Shown here: positions 61,156 through 64,000 of the stretch, one piece after another | Layout of the letters: every line of letters starts with the position of its first letter | Numbering within the stretch: position 1 is the stretch's first letter | Origin: Candidatus Melainabacteria bacterium | GTDB taxonomy: Bacteria > Cyanobacteriota > Vampirovibrionia > Obscuribacterales > Obscuribacteraceae | Length of the DNA: 64,000 bases | Reading direction: 5' to 3' | NCBI GenBank assembly: GCA_016212515.1 | Contig: JACRFZ010000007.1 | Span: forward strand, 1 to 64,000 | The notes under the pieces: generated by a model | Databases searched by the model: none | What the model saw: only the letters and a program-made list of their open reading frames with translations | Told to the model about the DNA's origin: nothing | Program-made: the position numbers and the translations under genes

Positions 61156-62782
61156 TCACGCTTACTTCGTCATTGCTTTTGAAGGCGGACGGTTGACCCG
61201 GCCTGGCTGCAATCTCTTTCAGCTTTATGTCGCTCTCCAATTTCCTGAGAAAATTTGGATAACTCTCTTCCTTTGTGCCGCAGAGCTTCAACAAGACACG
61301 AGAAGTTTTGCTCAGTGCTTTGGCTATAAATAGTCTGGGGCGGGCCTTGAGGAAGTGGAACCAATGGCTGACTCGGAAGCGGTAGGACTGTTGGTAAAGA
61401 AGATCGTAGATCATCTTGTCCATGGCATCGAGGAAGATGGTGGCATCTTCAGTGGCACGCAAGTAGCTGTGCTGATAGAGGTGTTTTATACTGCCTGTGC
61501 CATTGCCTTTGAAATTGGCCATGGCCAGTTCATAAAGTTCTGCTGTTTGCCTGGCTATTTCCTTGCGGTCGAATTTTTCAACGGCGCGGGCCCTGGCGCC
61601 GCTTGCCAGCCGTTCCCTTTCCGCCTGGTCCGTGAGCAGTTTGATCAGAGCTTCGGCAATCGCCTGGGGGTCTTTTGCCGGAATGATCAGTCCGGATTCG
61701 TTATGAACCATGTATTCCTTGGTGCCACCAGCGGAGGTGCCAATCACAGCCCTGCCGCAGGCCATGGCTTCAAGGCAGGTATAGGGCGAATTGTCGTAAA
61801 CGGAAGGCACGATGGAAATGTCGGCGCTGCGATAGTAGGCGGGCAGGCTATCAAGAGGCACCCTGTCGATGAAGGTGACGGCGCTGGTTGCCCCGGCTGC
61901 TTTCAAGGCTTCCTTCAATTTAGCCAGAACTGAAGTCTGACCTTCTGCCGTATTCGTATCATCACCGATGATGACGAATTCTACATTGGGGCAGGCTTTG
62001 ACCACAGTCGGCAGGGCTTGAATTAAATAGTTGATACCCTTTCTCTCTTCCAGGCGACCGACAAAGAGCACCCGCAGTTTGCCGCTTGCCGCAGCAGGAG
62101 GCAGCATGGTCTCGCCTTGCGGCGTGAAAATCGTTGTATCGATCGGGTTTCTGACGATGCAGATGTCTTCCTGCTTAATGCCCAGATCTCCAGCCACAAA
62201 TTCAGCCAGGTCGTCTGAAGGCGAGGTGAGTACATCCGCCGAGAGCATAGCCACTCTTTCGATCATGGCTACGAATTGATGGTCGAACGAGGCAGAGACG
62301 TTATGCAGTTTCTCTGAGATGAATTTGGAATGGGGCGTATAAAGCCTTATGACCATGGGCAAAGCACGGGTGACCGCCGGATAGATACCCTCGGCCAGAA
62401 GTTCCGGCGTGTCTACAACATCGAAGGGTTTTTCCCGGTGTAACTCGGTAAACTTGTACCAGAGTGCCGTTGAGGTACAGAGCAGGTAGCGGCTGTAGGG
62501 CATGGCCATGTTGACGCAGTTGAGTTTGGAAGGAAACTCGTAAGGCAGAACCCTGTGGATGGTGACTTGCCGTTTTTCGGATGTATCTCTTGCGGCGGTA
62601 ACGTAACCATCGCCTGCCACTACCTCTTCCGTGTAGGAGCGTGGCTTTTCCTTGGCCAGAGAGACCACGACCACATCATGACCCAACAAGGCCAGCCCAT
62701 GGGCCAGATGCCTTGTGAAGGTGGCAATGCCGCCATAGCCGGTTTCCGGTGGATACTCGCGCGATATGAGACAGATTCGCAT
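61127..62782 (-). CDS. Glycosyltransferase family 4
   Basis: From ATG 62782 the product is 551 residues; 62806 is an in-frame alternative. It begins RICLISREYPPETGYGGIAT, typical of GT4, and has LRVLFVGRLEERKGINYLI and SIVPSVYDNSPYTCLEAMACGRAVIGT with the donor-binding EX7E-type glutamates. The C-terminal 140 residues are an extra helical region. It is a retaining transferase that uses a nucleotide sugar at the cytoplasmic face. It is the first gene of the minus-strand operon and divergent from the GT4 at 62868. Confidence 0.9.
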   Translation of the reverse strand: MRICLISREYPPETGYGGIATFTRHLAHGLALLGHDVVVVSLAKEKPRSYTEEVVAGDGYVTAARDTSEKRQVTIHRVLPYEFPSKLNCVNMAMPYSRYLLCTSTALWYKFTELHREKPFDVVDTPELLAEGIYPAVTRALPMVIRLYTPHSKFISEKLHNVSASFDHQFVAMIERVAMLSADVLTSPSDDLAEFVAGDLGIKQEDICIVRNPIDTTIFTPQGETMLPPAAASGKLRVLFVGRLEERKGINYLIQALPTVVKACPNVEFVIIGDDTNTAEGQTSVLAKLKEALKAAGATSAVTFIDRVPLDSLPAYYRSADISIVPSVYDNSPYTCLEAMACGRAVIGTSAGGTKEYMVHNESGLIIPAKDPQAIAEALIKLLTDQAERERLASGARARAVEKFDRKEIARQTAELYELAMANFKGNGTGSIKHLYQHSYLRATEDATIFLDAMDKMIYDLLYQQSYRFRVSHWFHFLKARPRLFIAKALSKTSRVLLKLCGTKEESYPNFLRKLESDIKLKEIAARPGQPSAFKSNDEVSVSAAKGEPLN

Positions 62783-62867
62783 AGCCTTCCATTTTAACCC
62801 CGTCATGTATCAAGAAGAGCGGCACCATCATTAGGATCTTTAAAATCCTGGTAACATAAAAGGCCGC

Positions 62868-64000
62868 ATGAAAAGAGTTTTACTTACCTCCCATAAGTTT
62901 TTTCCTGAACACAAAGCCGGTACGGAAGTACTTACCCTCAAGATTGCCCAGGCTCTGCAAAAACGGGGCTATGAAGTGAAGGTGGTAGCGGCCTGTCCGC
63001 CTGACCTCGATGCCAGGCGCAAGGTTGAGCATAGTTTTGAGGGTGACTTTCGTGAATATGAATACGAGGGCGTGCCCGTTCACATAGTGGGAGAGTCTCT
63101 GCGGCTGAGGGATTACGAGTTTCGCTGCGAGTATTATCATCCGCTCATGAAGCGGCATTTTCAGGGGTTACTGGCCGACTTCAAACCCGACCTTGTGCAA
63201 ATTGTGCATGCTCAGAATCTATCTGCTGCAGTGATTGAGCCCTGTGTGGCGGCTCAAATTCCAGTGGTTTTCTACAGCACCGATTTCTGGTTCGTCTGCC
63301 CGATCGTGCAGCTCAAGCGTCCGGATGGGCAAGTTTGCCGCGGTCCCGGACCCATGGCCCTCAAGTGTTTGGATTGTTACACTCCCCGGTTGCTTCCGGC
63401 CGCTGCGGAAGTTATGGAGGCTGTCTCCGCCAAATATCAGGCAGTGGGTAGCGTCCTTGAACCCATGCCTGAGTTTGTTAAGCAGGCTGTCGGCAATGCC
63501 GCATCAATGGCCTTCAGCGGGCTCAAGGCTCCCGCTGCCATTGCCGCTACCATGGAGCGACCAGGCGTACTGAGGAAATTGGCCAACCAACTAAGCGCCA
63601 TCATGGTGCCCACGCGCCTTATGCAGGACATTTTTGTGGAGAACGGCATTGATAAAGGGCTCATTTCTCACGTTCCCTTCGGCATAGATACAAGCAAACT
63701 GGTCAATCACACCGAAAAAGTAGCCTCGGATAAGTTTCGCATCGGATTCATCGGTACCTTTTACGAGCACAAAGGGGTTGATTTGCTGCTGCGAGCCTTC
63801 CTATCTCTGCCGGCCGCCGGCAAAGTCAACAAGGACGGGCGCACTTTCAGCGGTTGTGAGCTGAAACTTTATGGAGATCCCGGACAATTTCCCGATTACT
63901 TCACCAAACTGGAAAATATAGTCAAACAGGGCGGTGCCCGTGCCAGGGATGTGCATTTCCTGGGAACCTTTCCCAATGACGAGCTAGGCTCGGTGTTCCA
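62868..64000 (+). CDS. Glycosyltransferase family 4, 3' end outside window
   Basis: The frame from ATG 62868 is open to the window edge (377 full codons). It begins RVLLTSHKFFPEHKAGTE and has IGFIGTFYEHKGVDLLLRAF, the GT4 donor-domain start. The acceptor domain carries VCRGPGPMALKCLDCY, a Cys-containing insertion found in some GT4 enzymes. It is divergent from the GT4 at 61127. The C-terminal donor-domain glutamates lie beyond the window. Confidence 0.88.
   Translation, partial: MKRVLLTSHKFFPEHKAGTEVLTLKIAQALQKRGYEVKVVAACPPDLDARRKVEHSFEGDFREYEYEGVPVHIVGESLRLRDYEFRCEYYHPLMKRHFQGLLADFKPDLVQIVHAQNLSAAVIEPCVAAQIPVVFYSTDFWFVCPIVQLKRPDGQVCRGPGPMALKCLDCYTPRLLPAAAEVMEAVSAKYQAVGSVLEPMPEFVKQAVGNAASMAFSGLKAPAAIAATMERPGVLRKLANQLSAIMVPTRLMQDIFVENGIDKGLISHVPFGIDTSKLVNHTEKVASDKFRIGFIGTFYEHKGVDLLLRAFLSLPAAGKVNKDGRTFSGCELKLYGDPGQFPDYFTKLENIVKQGGARARDVHFLGTFPNDELGSVF

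Overview
The window reads as one stretch of bacterial chromosome of moderate GC content, densely coded on both strands. It looks like an uncultured, Gram-negative-type organism. Signs of this are a secreted dihaem cytochrome c, pseudaminic-acid-type surface sugar genes, several GT-C-like membrane proteins with large outer domains, and two sensor kinases with outer loops. A membrane Ser/Thr kinase with an N-terminal Cys motif and C-terminal TPRs would fit the Obscuribacterales/Melainabacteria side of the Cyanobacteria. That placement is inference: there is no rRNA or other marker gene here.

Layout. 0-12 kb holds a truncated sugar epimerase, a GT2 glycosyltransferase, the cytochrome, the kinase, a GH15 glucoamylase-like enzyme, a HEAT-repeat secreted protein, and then a short accessory-looking patch with a small two-ORF remnant and a 28-bp tandem repeat. 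12-16.8 kb is an argF-argG-argH-methyltransferase operon on the minus strand. It is preceded by a consensus-like promoter, a 27-codon leader peptide with four consecutive Arg codons and a competing-hairpin terminator, i.e. a textbook arginine attenuator. 16.8-23 kb holds an amidase, a DUF2207-like protein with a Cys cluster, a VIT1/CCC1 metal transporter, a GNAT and a large membrane protein.

23-47 kb is a surface-glycan island. It carries WbqC, radical SAM, asparagine-synthase-like and HTTM-like genes; an SDR/aminotransferase/GT2 trio; pseB and pseC; a PseA/WbpG-like sugar amidotransferase followed directly by an amidase-signature enzyme; a GNAT/GT-B/Gfo-Idh/DegT operon; pseF; and pseI with a HAD phosphatase and methyltransferases. 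Together they predict a nonulosonic acid (pseudaminic type), possibly amidino-modified, plus at least one other amino sugar. No gene can be firmly named as pseG or pseH.

47-55.6 kb is a signalling/redox block: TPR protein, degenerate GGDEF protein, a response regulator/histidine kinase pair, a secreted TPR-thioredoxin whose active site is read as W-UGA-P-P-C (candidate selenoprotein), and a convergent histidine kinase/response regulator pair. 55.7-64 kb is a minus-strand operon of a GT4 and two GT-C-like membrane proteins, plus a divergent GT4 that runs off the window.

The two strongest observations are the arginine leader-peptide attenuator ahead of argFGH and the in-frame UGA at the thioredoxin active site. 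No rRNA, tRNA, CRISPR array or intact insertion sequence was seen.
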